Positions 47,451 through 58,590 are shown, numbered from the stretch's first letter. The stretch is DNA of 64,000 nucleotides from Paralvinella palmiformis (GCA_025642065.1 JAODUP010000328.1:246001-310000); one strand, 5' to 3'. The notes: a model not told the origin generated them from the letters alone. A program made the numbers and translations.

Positions 47451-47744
47451 GGGGGCGCTCGGATAGCATGGTTCGAGCATTGTGTTGCAAACTTTCACGT
47501 TTGGGGGGGGGGGTTCGATTCTGACCAATACCTGTATTGGTGGGATGCTTTCCAAGGGAGTCATCCCTCGGTCAAATATCCAAGGTGTGACCAGTGCCGT
47601 GACTAAACCAACAAATCACTCACTCACTCACTCACTCACTCACTCACTCACTCACTCACTCACTCACTCACTCACTCACTCACCCACTCACTCACTCACT
47701 CACTCAACACTCACTCACTCACTCACTCACTCACTCACTCACTC
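47451..47744 (+). mobile_element. SINE family B with expanded CACT tail
   Basis: Head GGGGGCGCTCGGATAGCATG with B-box GGTTCGATTCTGACC; body TGGTGGGATGCTTTCC, GTCATCCCTCGGTC, AAGGTGTGACCAGTGCCG and ACTAAACCAACAAATCACT. It then runs straight into about 125 bp of CACT units (47617-47743). The best family B copy in the window, and it shows that the CACT array is the SINE tail. Confidence 0.85.
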
Positions 47745-48153
47745 ACCAATTCGGTGACATACTCGTGCTTACTGTGGAGACATGCTTCAGTCTGTCTGTT
47801 CCCACGCCTTAGTGCCGATACTGGATGAGCATTATCGGTTCAGTAACCCGTCTGCTGCACGTCTGCCTATTGTCACCTTCTATCGTCACCGGCCTGCTGC
47901 GTCCAGACAGGAATTAGAATCGCCGCCAATGGCAGCGATTGAAGTACGACCAGACTCTTTTTTGCAGACATTTCTTGTTTTGAGATAATTTCCCAGTAAA
48001 GCGTTATAAATGGCGCATAGCCCTTGTACGGCTCGTGGCTAGGTTTTTACATCCGCTGACGTCATTCCGATATCGTGTGAAATTTCTACACGCCTGAAAT
48101 CGAAAGCTGACTTCGGTTTATGCACAAACGTTGTTTTTATTTATATTCCACAG

Positions 48154-48221
48154 ATATCCGGTGCCAAGATCCGATCCACCCTTCCTCTCCATTTAGCAAA
48201 TGTTGTGTAGATCTGCGATAA
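48154..48221 (+). CDS. Speculative second exon for the signal-peptide gene
   Basis: A strong acceptor (TTTTTATTTATATTCCACAG, ending 48153) is followed by a frame that fits the phase-1 end of the exon at 42309-42363 (G + AT = Asp). It reads DIRCQDPIHPSSPFSKCCVD and a little further, then TAA at 48219-48221. If spliced this way the product would be a 40-residue secreted peptide with three cysteines in the mature part. A weak internal donor could instead extend it to further exons. Fit of phase and acceptor is the only evidence; 22 open codons are easily met by chance. Confidence 0.15.
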
Positions 48222-48259
48222 AGTAGATTGGTAGTTCTGTCATGGTGTCGATAATAATA

Positions 48260-48560
48260 ATAATAATAATAATAACAACAATATTATTATTATTAATGAT
48301 ATTATTATTATCCGACTTTTTATTATTTTATGGATTCCATTTTCTTAATTTAGCTTTAAATGAGTATAACAAATGGGGAATGATATTCTTATAACACACA
48401 CACACGCACCCACACACACGCACACACACACACACACACACGGATGTTTAGGTTTTCGTGTTATATATATATATATATATATATATAAAGAGAGAGTGTG
48501 TGTGTGTGCGTGTGTGTGAGACAGACAAAACAATAACTACTACTACTACTACTACCATTA
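48260..48560. repeat. Cluster of AAT, CA, TA and ACT microsatellites
   Basis: AAT/ATT tracts at 48250-48310, CA/CG tracts at 48393-48441, TA at 48462-48486, TG to 48518, ACT near 48537-48585. The whole cluster is simple sequence. Confidence 0.85.
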
Positions 48561-48641
48561 CTACTACCACTACTACTACTACTCATTACTACATTTTTTA
48601 ATCAGCTTGTGTTGCTAAAGGGTGCAGTGTTCGTTAAATTA

Positions 48642-48757
48642 GTGTACTGACAGTGACACTGAAGTTTACTGACAGTGACACTGAAGTGTACTGACAGTGA
48701 CACTGAAGTTTACTGTCAACGACACAGAAGTTTACTGACCCTGAAGTTTATTGACAC
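48642..48757. repeat. 22-bp tandem repeat
   Basis: Units like GTTTACTGACAGTGACACTG plus AA, alternating GTGTAC and GTTTAC, occur about five times and become shorter and more diverged at the 3' end. Confidence 0.85.
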
Positions 48758-49299
48758 CGATGCTAATTTTAGTCACCCGTCTCCCAGACATCCGTCCCGT
48801 CGTGTACACATTTGCCAACACGTATGTACACGTCTAGGGTTCGGCGATATTTCAGTCACGTGCTTGGTACGGCTCGACACGTGGTACCAACGACTAAGCG
48901 TACCAGTATTTTTATCTGTTCAGAGAATAAAATTCCAACTGAGGTTAGCCCGTTGAAGTTTTGTTCTGACAGTCTGTCTGACTCAGCGGCTCCTGCCCGG
49001 ATGCAGATTTTCATCCGGATCGCACACCTTAGGGGGACGACGTCCTTCTGAATAAATCTGGCCGCCGACTATCAGATACAAGTTGAGGTACATGTATCAG
49101 TGTATTAGTCATCGAGCTGTGACGTCGACATGAACGGCCACAGTCGCATTCCAGTTGCCATTCCCACGATCACGTGAGATTGCGTAATGTTTAAATGACA
49201 TCATCGGTCATTCGTACTCGTCATCGGTTTACCGGAGCGATATGCTATATCAGGTGCATATCGCGCCGATATCGCCATTCTGATATCGTGCTAAGTGGA

Positions 49300-49488
49300 T
49301 GATAATGATGTTTGATGTTTTATGGCCACTTTTGTGCACACGGTAGGCTAAATGGGCCGAGCGACCTCCAAAGGTAATGAAGCGAAATCAGAGATGAAAC
49401 ACCCTTCAGATATGCCCACGCCGAGATTCGAACTCAGGTGGTAGTGATCCGTGGTCCAACACGCTACCGCTAGACTACGGAGGCGCCT
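49300..49488 (-). mobile_element. SINE family A, full-length (minus strand)
   Basis: In reverse complement: GAGGCGCCTCCGTAGTCTAG head, AGCGGTAGCGTGTTGG, GAGTTCGAATCTCGG, GGTCGCTCGGCCCATTTAGC and GTGGCCATAAAACATCAAAC with an ATC tail. No clear target duplication could be read. Confidence 0.9.
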
Positions 49489-49544
49489 CTTTTGCTATGT
49501 TTCCTTAACCAAATCGGCCTCACCAACGACGCTACCCCTCTACA

Positions 49545-49661
49545 CTCGGATGGCACAGTGAGTGCAGCACTGCAGTGTAAAGCTCCAGGTTGCTCGGCTA
49601 TATATACGTGCCAGATGTGATAAGTGACGAAGCTAAATTATTGATATCAACTCAACCATTC
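49545..49661 (+). mobile_element. SINE family B, internally deleted
   Basis: Head TCGGATGGCACAGTGAGTGC and GCACTGCAGTGTAAAGC join directly to GCTCGGCTATATATACG, CCAGATGTGATAAGTGACG and GCTAAATTATTG. The GGGATGTTTC section is missing. Confidence 0.6.
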
Positions 49662-49798
49662 TATTATTGTCACCTGATATATAATTAAAGGATCATCAGT
49701 AGTCACACCTGTTCAAGATCGCTTTCACATATAAATAATGATTATCATTCGAATCTCTTATTAGGTTTTTAGACATTATTTGGGACGCCACTGTACAT

Positions 49799-49809
49799 TT
49801 ATCATCATC

Positions 49810-49843
<34 letters not shown>

Positions 49844-49955
49844 TCACCACCACTACCATCATCACCATCATCACCATCATCATCATCACCATCACCACTA
49901 CCATCATCATCATCATCACCACCATCACCACCATCATCACCATCATCATCATCAC
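49799..49955. repeat. ATC/ACC trinucleotide array
   Basis: About 157 bp of mixed ATC and ACC units with no other sequence. Open in frames on both strands (poly-I/T and poly-M/V), which is a by-product. Confidence 0.95.
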
Positions 49956-50196
49956 ATCCAGCTCCACGTATGAACTAAATTATAACGTGGTTAGCCAATA
50001 ACATTAGATTATCGTACCATTACCAATCCCGGAATACACATTGGCTAACGTGATTAGCCGGGTTTTGTGTTCCGGCATTAAGGTCACATGTGTCATGGGG
50101 TTTCTTCGGACGTACCGATCACAATCGATATCTGTATTTCGTGGCTCTAATATAATCACAAATGCACAATGAATACATGCAGCAGTGTTCCTTTAA

Positions 50197-50463
50197 GTTG
50201 GCCCGCTGCTGGGGGTACGACTATACACGGCCCCAGGGTTTCGAGAAGCCGGACCAAGGTGAAGTTGGCCCGCTGCTGGGGGTACGACTATACACGGCCC
50301 CAGGGTTTCGAGAAGCCGGACCAAGGTGAAGTTGGCCCGCTGCTGGGGGTACGACTATACACGGCCCCAGGGTTTCGAGAAGCCGGACCCACCTTTAAGT
50401 TGGCCCGCTGCTGGGGATACGACTATACACGGCCCCAGGGTTTCGGGAAGCCGGACCCACCCG
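50197..50463. repeat. 67-bp tandem repeat with hairpin, four units
   Basis: Four units start at 50197, 50264, 50331 and 50399 (spacing 67, 67, 68) and are nearly identical. Each contains CTGGGGGTACGACTATAC ... GGCCCCAG, where CTGGGG pairs with CCCCAG and GTA with TAC, so every unit can form a hairpin. The end varies between CCAAGGTGAA and CCCACCTTTAA. GC-rich within AT-rich DNA. Confidence 0.95.
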
Positions 50464-50769
50464 AGGTTTCTTAATCCAAACAGATGAACAGCTCAAAATA
50501 AATTCAGAAATAACCTTCCATAGACCTGTAAATAACTGTACCAATAGTGAACCAGGATCATGAATGTATTTACAGTTAAATTCCAAAAGTATCTGGATTC
50601 ATTTATGGTTATAATAATAGGCTGGCGAATGAGTTTAAGTAACAACACGCTTCTCCAGCCAACTCTGGATGTTTTCTTCGGGATATATAAAAGTTGGCTT
50701 ATTCAACAAAACTCTATCCATATTGTTCATTCAGTTTATTGGAATTTCACCCCATGGTGTTCCTAATAC

Positions 50770-51075
50770 AATGCATAATATTATAATATACAGTATCATA
50801 ACACAGAGTATAATAACGTACAGTATCATAACATGTAACATCATAACACACAACGTCATAGCATGCGGTATCATAATATACACTATAATAACATACAACA
50901 TCATAACATGCGGTATGATGACATACAGTATAATAACATACAGTATCATAACATACAGTATAATAACATACAGTATCATAACATACAGTATCATAACATA
51001 CAACATCATAATGTACAGTATCATTACAGACAGTATCATAATATAAAATAAATATCATAAAATATAGTTTCATAA
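50770..51075. repeat. 15-bp AT-rich minisatellite
   Basis: Units of about 15 bp (ACATACAGTATCATA and ACATACAGTATAATA types) are repeated about 20 times. The middle is most regular and both ends are degenerate. Open frames on both strands follow from the 15-bp period. Confidence 0.95.
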
Positions 51076-51498
51076 TATACGATATAACAAATCAAATAAT
51101 GTCTTATTGAGTACAGATCAAAAGTTTGAAATATGTGAAATTTGTCGACGTCATCCAGATATGGGATGAATAGGACAGTTAGGAATGTGAGAGTGGTTTC
51201 AGGTAAAATTTGCCTTAATTCAGGCCAGCTGTTGGAATGCCATAACGCAGCAAGGCGTCCAAAGATTGGTGACGAATATGAGCGGGGATGATTTAAGGAC
51301 GTTGTAACTGCGTATTACGGTATGGCGTATCAAACGCCCCCCCCCCGAATCGTCTGATGATTTATGCAGAACACGGATACAGAGTAAAAGTATAATTAAT
51401 TTTTCATGTTAGTTATTTGTTGCTGACAATAAGATGGGTAATTTAATGGATGGAGAAATTGCCGCATTTTGGCACCTCATCTATGAGACTACAGCCTC
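51076..51498. other. Non-coding block, no gene seen
   Basis: AT-rich unique sequence with a short C-run near 51337. Nothing recognised. Confidence 0.45.
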
Positions 51499-51508
51499 AT
51501 TGAGAGCT

Positions 51509-51862
51509 AGTGAGATCCGGTGGCCTAGCGGTTAAGCACCCGGCACTTGGTGCCAACTGTCACAGGTTCAAACCCTGTAAGAGGTCGAAACTTTTCCAGG
51601 GATTAAATTCTCGGCTCACAACATCGTGGGTGACTGACCACGTTAAATGGCGCTGCCGTCTCCACTGAAGAGGGACGTTAAAAAAAACGCTGGGGACGTA
51701 AAACACCCAGGCAGCCACCACCCTCAGGGTATTTCGTCTCGATCTTTCCGTACTGCTCCCATGGGAATGGTGGGGGAGGAGATTCCTCAACCACTCCAAC
51801 ACAGAGGCTGTGCCGAATAAGCGACAGCCTGAGAATTCTCCCCCCGAATAACAAAACGAACA
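51509..51862 (+). mobile_element. SINE family C, full-length, with target duplication
   Basis: ATTGAGAGCT at 51499-51508 and 51863-51872 is a perfect 10-bp target duplication around a 354-bp element. The head is GATCCGGTGGCCTAGCGG ... CACAGGTTCAAACCC (A-box and B-box). The body has GAGGTCGAAACTTTTCC, TCTCGGCTCACAAC, ACCACGTTAAATGGCGCTG, CACCCTCAGGGTATTTCG, TTTCCGTACTGCTCCCATG and CTCAACCACTCCAACACAG. The 3' end is CCGAATAACAAAACGA. This is the reference copy for the family. Confidence 0.92.
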
Positions 51863-51872
51863 ATTGAGAGCT

Positions 51873-52438
51873 CTGTTGTTCCGCGCATAAATAAGTCACC
51901 AGTACTACCTAAAAATGCTGCGCGTGAAGTATGATCTTTCGACCGGTGTCCGATATAATGGTAATAATGGTATTCGTACACATAATACGTGATATGACAG
52001 AGTGATATACAGAGATTTGGGAAACATTTACGGGTCCGTGTGTGGGTTGGGAGATGCGACCCGAAATCGACGTCGTCATAGGATGTCCCTTTTGTTACGT
52101 TTGCCTCGCGTGGCTGAATCAACGAATCTCATCGAAAATTGCTAACACGATTATGAGCCATTTCCATTAAAATTAATATTATTAATTCGATTGCACTCAT
52201 ACATACCAGTTCTGACTGCTATCGTTTCGTTCCCCGTTTTAAACACACAAACACACACACACACACAGAGAGAGCCACCGAAAAGACGTTTTACCTCTTC
52301 CAGTGTTTTAGCTTCACTATTTTTACCTTTTTACCGTGTTACACAAAGTTGTTCCATGTTTAATTACCCTGTTTAAAGGCTTTACAAATGGCCGAACAAT
52401 CCATGGACAGATCGGTATTGAAAAAGAAGTCCAGTTGT

Positions 52439-52473
<35 letters not shown>

Positions 52474-52685
52474 ATTTTTATCCTGAGGAACTTCATTGGT
52501 TTCTGGCCTAGACAAAAGATTACCCTGGGAGCGTTTTCAAATGTGTGACAAGACGTTCTCTAAGGCCTAGTAACCTTATTCGTGGCTACAGTGACCTATT
52601 ATTTTCAATACGATTCACAGAACAACTAACTCTCCTGTGTACAGACACCGTCCGTCCTGGATTTTCCGCCCAGACCCTTTCCTGG
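51873..52685. other. Non-coding block, no gene seen
   Basis: CA then GA near 52244-52274 and CT at 52443-52469. No exon or element recognised. Confidence 0.4.
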
Positions 52686-52962
52686 CACTTGCCTTGCGCA
52701 GCGGGTAACGCGCCGCGCTGCAAGCGTCTCGGTCGCGGGATTGCATGCCGTGCGTGTTCTGCAGCTGCGGGATGTTTCACCCTTCGACAACAGGCTTCAG
52801 CCAGGTCGTGTCAATTCCACACAGGGAGTGGTCGTTCGGCCATGCATTCTAGACGTGGTCGGCGCCGAGTCTACACAATGGCTTGACTGACTACCCGGCT
52901 TACTGACTGACCGACTCGCTCGGCTACTCACTCACTCACTCACTCACTCACTCACTCGCCAT
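52686..52962 (+). mobile_element. Possible SINE family B relative with CACT tail
   Basis: GCGCAGCGGGTAACGCG ... GGTCGCGGGATTGCATG is tRNA-head-like. CTGCGGGATGTTTCACCC matches the family B body, and a CACT array (52926-52960) lies at the end. The central part does not align well, so this is a relative or a composite. Confidence 0.4.
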
Positions 52963-53696
52963 AACGGATTCTGCCGCACAATTTCCTGCCCTAATATTCT
53001 TCACCATCATTTCTCTTACTGTAATGAGAATAGGTAGCATTATTTTAGCCCTCCGTGCGTGCATGAATTATTTAACAATGTCTATAGTGGGTAATGTCTA
53101 TAAAAAAAATAAACTCGACACAACAACAAACGACCAATGTTGGCGGTGAAAGCCTCCCCGAGTTTTATTGCTCGATAGTTTTGCTAACATGGACTGCGAA
53201 GGAAAGATGTATTCTCCAGTTACCGAATGCTGCCTGTTTTCAATTAATGTTATCACTTAGTGGCTTAAAAATAACTCCTCTTTGATTCAATAACCTTCGA
53301 GCCTAGTCTGCCGTAAGGTGACACAGTTATATCTGATACCAGAGCCTCCCCAGGCTGACGTAGTTTTAGATCGCCAGACGGCGTGGTTGGTACGCTTAAC
53401 CAGAACGGAACCGAACTATTTCTAATCGGCGTCAATTTCTTGCTTCGTACAAGCGTACAGCTTGTACACGATTGGGCCGCGATAACTGTACAGAATCGGG
53501 GCAACACATCATACCAGATTTGGTCACGAGAAACGTACGTTTGTAATAACTGAGACATATCCTTACTTAGCCAATGTATGGCCCTGTTCGGGCACCAGAG
53601 AGCGGTATTCAAGCTAATCCTTACTTACTGATTACTTTTTAAAATAATTTGGTTGTAAAAAAGTTAATAAATCGAGAATAAATGAGTGATTTCGCC

Positions 53697-53733
<37 letters not shown>

Positions 53734-54517
53734 GAATGTTTTGATCCCCAACTGCAGTGAGAAAACTGCAATATTTATTCTCCTATCCTAATAATAATCC
53801 AGATAGGCGTAAATTTCGATTTAAAACTGATATAAGCGAATACGACTTGAAATCTGGCCAGACATCATTCATTCTTTGAGGAAATTTCTTTCAAATTTAA
53901 GTCTGATCCAGTGAACCAAAGTGCACGGCGCAGTATTGCTAAAATATGTTCACATTTTTGACTGTCTGACCGTGTTTTAGGAATGCTGTTCGTGTTACCC
54001 AGGTCAGCCTTTTTATTGGCAAAAACCGATCGGCCGAAGCCGCAGACATTATGCCATACGCTTACATCGTGATCAGGGTCGAATTCAGTTATACTTCTGA
54101 ACAGTCTACGCATTTAAGTACACAACTTGCTTATGGATTGCATTAATGGTTGATTTGAATAATCAATAACTGACCGAGTCGGTGAATGAGTTGGCGAGTG
54201 AGTCATAATAGCTGTTGATGCATGGTGCTGTGGTTTATTAGAATGCGCCGTGCGGCCGAATACCTCTGACTTCAGCCCTCGATGTTTCTGTTAGGGTTAC
54301 CTCACCCGCTGTCCACATTAATCTAGTCTCTCTCTCTCTACCCATTGACCAGTCCAGTTTGAGTGTCCTTAACAGAAGCCAAAGCTCCTGGTGGCATAGT
54401 TCTCTGGATCACTGAGACATACAACTCCCTCCCCATGTCGAGGAATGGACTATGAGAGTGAGTGAGTGAGTGAGTTTTAGGGACACGTTGGCGCAAAGTA
54501 ATTTAATCTTGACTCCT

Positions 54518-54581
<64 letters not shown>

Positions 54582-55120
54582 ATAAGAAATTCGGTAAAAG
54601 TTCTGATGTTTCAGACCTAGTTACTGATAGAAGTGCTTCAGTAGCAAAAACTGGCGAAGTGTCAAGTACTTCAAATCACATAATTCTTAGAACGATAGTA
54701 AAATGCACTTAAAGGAATAATACTATCTGTTTGAGAATTTGGGTCATCGTGTACAGTATTAGACCTCGGAAAATAAACAATCACAACCAAATACATGCAA
54801 TTATCTAAGAAAATATATTTTCAGTTCTTAGATTAGAGTATAAATGAGATACAAATGTGTATACAGTGTCCAGTGTATACTATAGAATGGTTCGTATATC
54901 AGTTATTCTGATTGTACCATATATAATCATATAATATCATATTTGTTCATAATTGTGATCCGTCTTTATCAATGATCAATAAGTATACATATATCATATA
55001 ATAATGTGTCATGATTATGTTAAATTTCTGTTATATCGATTATTGAGGCGATTCTTTAGTCCTGGATTAAAGTTTGAATCAATTCCAGTTTTATGACCAG
55101 AACTGAGGTTAGCTGTTAAC
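52963..55120. other. AT-rich block, no gene seen
   Basis: TA then TG tracts at 53698-53733 and 54519-54578, and a short GAGT tract near 54450-54474. The ORF at 53265-53612 (minus) has no recognisable domain. Confidence 0.4.
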
Positions 55121-55343
55121 TCACTCACTCACTCACTCACTCACTCACTCACTCACTCACTCACTCACTCACTCACTCACTCACCACCACCACTCACTCA
55201 CTCACTCACTCACCACTCACTCACTCACCACCACTCACTCACTCACTCACTCACTCACTCACTCACTCACTCACTCACTCACTCACTCACTCACTCACTC
55301 ACTCACTCACTCACTCACTCACTCACTCACTCACTCACTCACT
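55121..55343. repeat. Large CACT tetranucleotide array
   Basis: About 220 bp of CACT units with short ACC interruptions near 55184 and 55225. No SINE body was found directly upstream, so its origin as a family B tail is likely but not shown. Confidence 0.95.
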
Positions 55344-55482
55344 ATACCCATACAAACATTGTGAAGAATACTAGTATCGTATCCCCATAGAACAAATTCT
55401 CTCACTATAGACAAAGAAGCGTCACCCCAGATAAAGATGTTTTGTTAATGAAGGAAGCATGCTCCTTCCTTAAATGATCTGG

Positions 55483-55734
55483 TTTGGTTTTGTTGTTCGG
55501 GGAGAATCCCCAGGCTGTCGCTTAATCAGCACAGCCTCTATGTTGGAGTGGTTGAGAAACTCCTCCCCCACCACTCACAGGGGAGCAGTACGGAAAGATG
55601 GAGCCGAAATACCCTGAGGGTGGTCACTGCCAGAGTGTTTTACGTCCTATGGGGGGTTTTTAACGTCCCCCTTTATTTTAAATAATTCAGTGGAGACAGC
55701 AGCGCCATTTAACGTGGTCAGCTACCCACGAGGC
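55483..55734 (-). mobile_element. SINE family C, 5'-truncated, with target duplication
   Basis: AAATGATCTGG at 55472-55482 and 55735-55745 is an 11-bp target duplication. In reverse complement the element begins CTCGTGGGTAGCTGACCACG, so the tRNA-like head was lost on insertion. It ends with CCCGAACAACAAAACC. It shares a TTCAGTGG-flanked TTATTTAAAATAAAGG stretch with the copy at 20565, so these two form a subfamily. Confidence 0.9.
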
Positions 55735-55829
55735 AAATGATCTGGGAAGGGCTGATTCCTTTTTATAGTCATATAACATATACTAATAACATTAAATACA
55801 AGACAGGAGGACTATTTTTATCTGCTGTT

Positions 55830-56920
55830 TTCTTCCCTAAGATTTGTATTTCTTGATGTTCTTGATTGGCATCAGGCAGTTGTTCTCTATGAGAGTCTAA
55901 GAGAGCGTTTTTGATATTGATCTGTTTCATTGTGGAGAATTTCTTGATCTTCTTGATTGGCAACAAACTGTTGTTCTCTATGATAGTCTAAGAGAGCGTT
56001 TGATATTGATCTGTTTCATTGTGGATAATTTCTTGATCATCTAGATTCGCAACAGGCTGTTGTTCTCTATGATAGTCTAAGAGAGCGTTTGATCTTGATC
56101 TGGTTCATCGTGGAGAATTTCTTGATGTGTTTGATTGTCAACAGGCTGTTGTTCTCGGTGATAGTCTAAGAAAGCGTTTGATCTTGATCTGCTTCATTGT
56201 GGAGAATGTCTCGATGTCCTTCATTGGGAACAGGCTGCTGTTCTCTGTGATAATCTAACAGAGCCTTTTTTTTTCTTGAACTGCTTCATTGTGGAGAATT
56301 TCTTGATGTTCTTGATTGGCAACAGGTTGTTTTTCTCTGTAATAGTCTTACGAGTTTGATCTTGATCCGCTTCATTGTGGAGAATTTCTTGATTGGCAAC
56401 AGGTTGTTTTTTCTCTGTAATAGTCTTACGAGTTTGATCTTGATCCGCTTCATTGTGGAGAATTTCTTGATGTTCTTGATTGGCAACAGGTTGTTTTTTC
56501 TCTGTAATAGTCTTACGAGTTTGATCTTGATCCGCTTCATTGTGGAGAATTTCTTGATGTTCTTGATTGGCAACAGGTTGTTTTTCTCTGTAATAGTCTT
56601 ACGAGTTTGATCTTGATCCGCTTCATTGTGGAGAATTTCTTGATGTTCTTGATTGGCAACAGGTTGTTTTTTCTCTGTAATAGTCTTACGAGTTTGATCT
56701 TGATCCGCTTCATTGTGGAGAATTTCTTGATTGGCAACAGGTTGTTTTTTCTCTGTAATAGTCTTACGAGTTTGATCTTGATCCGCTTCATTGTGGAGAA
56801 TTTCTTGATGTTCTTCATTGGCCAGAGGTTGTTGGTCTCTGTAAGTGTAATAGTCTACGAGAGCATTTTATCTTTATTTGCTTCATTGTGGAGAATTGCG
56901 TGGCCTCGTTTGGCATTAAC
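55830..56920. repeat. 86-91 bp tandem array (78-bp variants), ~12 units
   Basis: Units carry TTGATCTTGATCCGCTTCAT, TGTGGAGAATTTCTTGATG, TTCTTGATTGGCAACAGG and CTCTGTAATAGTCTTACGAG. Spacings are 91, 89, 89, 89 in the degenerate upstream part and 78, 87, 86, 87, 78 in the young downstream part. The 78-bp units lack one 9-bp TTCTTGATG-type copy. Frames are open on both strands: minus-strand units give KKFSTMKRIKIKLVRLLQRK. The 86-bp unit breaks the frame. No promoter, splice site or start context was found, so coding use is not supported. Confidence 0.92.
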
Positions 56921-58590
56921 TTCCAGAGTAAAATAAATTTGGATATATAGAGAAATCTCTATAATAAAAACTGGAGTGAAGTCATTTTTTTATGTCCTGC
57001 CGCAAAAAAAATAGTGTTTCCTGATATCTAGATTTGAAACTTTTTCAACTACGAAGTACCATTATGAAGAGATTATTTCCACTTCCACTTGACTTTCATT
57101 CTAATCATTTTCACAATATACTGTCAGCAGCAAAACCGCTGTCTCTGATGCCGATAGTGGTGTATGGTTTTGTGGTTTATGTTTGGTCTACTTGGCCCCT
57201 TCAGCTTCGTGATGTCATGGGGGGGGGGGTCCTCGGAATAGCGGGAAAGGAAGACCACCCTGAAATGTGGTTGTCCAAAACTAAACAAATAAACCATGTG
57301 TTTATTTGGGTTACCGCTTCAATGGTACGATGTTAGTTTATGACGGTTGACAAAGAAACATAGCGCACGAAATGTAACCGGACTGTGAATGGTACAGTTT
57401 TTCAACATTGACGGCAAGAAACAGTAACAACAATGTTAGTGACGAAATGTATTAACCTGCAGAGAGAGGGGGGAGGAAAGATGTGGGTGTTTTAACACAA
57501 CACATTGATATTTTGTTTGCCCTTTTCCCTACTTCTTTCAAATGCTAATTGGTTTGTTTGTCTTCACGTCTCTATCAAGACATCGTGTGATGTTTCTTTT
57601 GACACTTTTCCTAGACATAATTGTGAACTACCTTCCATGTCCAATTTCAAACGGTCCGATGATGCAGGGGCGAAATATGTGCCGGATGTGACTGGACTAT
57701 ACAACTCAAATCAACTCGATGGCCATTTTCCTGTGACCCATTCCCACTTACCGTCGAACTCAATGGTTATGGTGGACTATCTGGGATATCATTTTGTCTT
57801 TAAACACCCACGATATATTGATTTGATTGAACGAGTGTGCTAACCAAATTTTAGGCTAGTGTATTCTTTGTTCAATCGTTCGTTGTCTAAATACAGAAAC
57901 ATCAACCAATAAGTTTTGATATAAATGTCCCGTAAATTATACACATGTATACTTTTTCACTGGTGCTACAAAAAAACAACAAACACCCAGTGTGACAAAC
58001 ATCAGTCGTCACTGGGTAACCAAATATTCTAATTCACAAACGATGTTAGCTGGAAGATATCATTCTGCCATTGCGTTGACAGTAATTTTTTCTTGCTCAT
58101 GGTGATTTCATCCAGGGAATTTTTATTTTAGACCAAAATCGTTAATAGGGTTACTATTAGGGTAATAAGGGTAATAAGGTTAATAAACGCGCGTTTGAAA
58201 GCGGAAAAAATATGACACGCGTGACAAAGTAATTAAACAGGTTTTTGAAAAAATATTCCGGGCTCGTATTTCTATCGATCGTAATATTCGTTAAGTTCGT
58301 ATCGATTTTAGATACATACGTTTATATTTTAACGGGGGGAGGGGGATGCGATCTGAAATCATGATCCGAATGGCCAACCATACTTTTCAAACGGCGTAAC
58401 TGCCACCGAACAACGAACTACAGAATGTCACAGAAAAAGGTATTAGCTCTCGTAACAGACCTAACCATAGTCTGATTGTATCTCAGATGTAAGACGTCCG
58501 TTATCACCCGAGATGGCTAGTGGCCATCTGGTCTACAACACCCACCAGGTGGAGTTATTAGTTCAACAATAACAATAGCAACAACACCAA
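56921..58590. other. Non-coding block with one unassigned ORF
   Basis: AT-rich with a G-run near 57221 and a short GGGTAATAA repeat at 58147-58187. The + strand ORF at 57505-57843 (112 codons) has varied, protein-like codon use. It lacks a recognised domain, signal peptide or splice context, so it is not called a gene. Confidence 0.35.

Noticed and set aside
50731..51073. Overlapping open frames of over 100 codons on both strands
   Set aside because: They are produced by the 15-bp repeat period, which keeps any stop-free frame open.
52545..52886. 113-codon + strand ORF
   Set aside because: Overlaps a tRNA-head-like and family B-like segment; no domain or splice signals.
55830..56920. CRISPR-like array
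   Set aside because: Units are contiguous repeats without unique spacers, in animal nuclear DNA; this is a minisatellite.
57505..57843. 112-codon + strand ORF with protein-like codon mix
   Set aside because: No domain, signal or splice context recognised; in 64 kb a few such frames are expected by chance. Recorded in the block description only.
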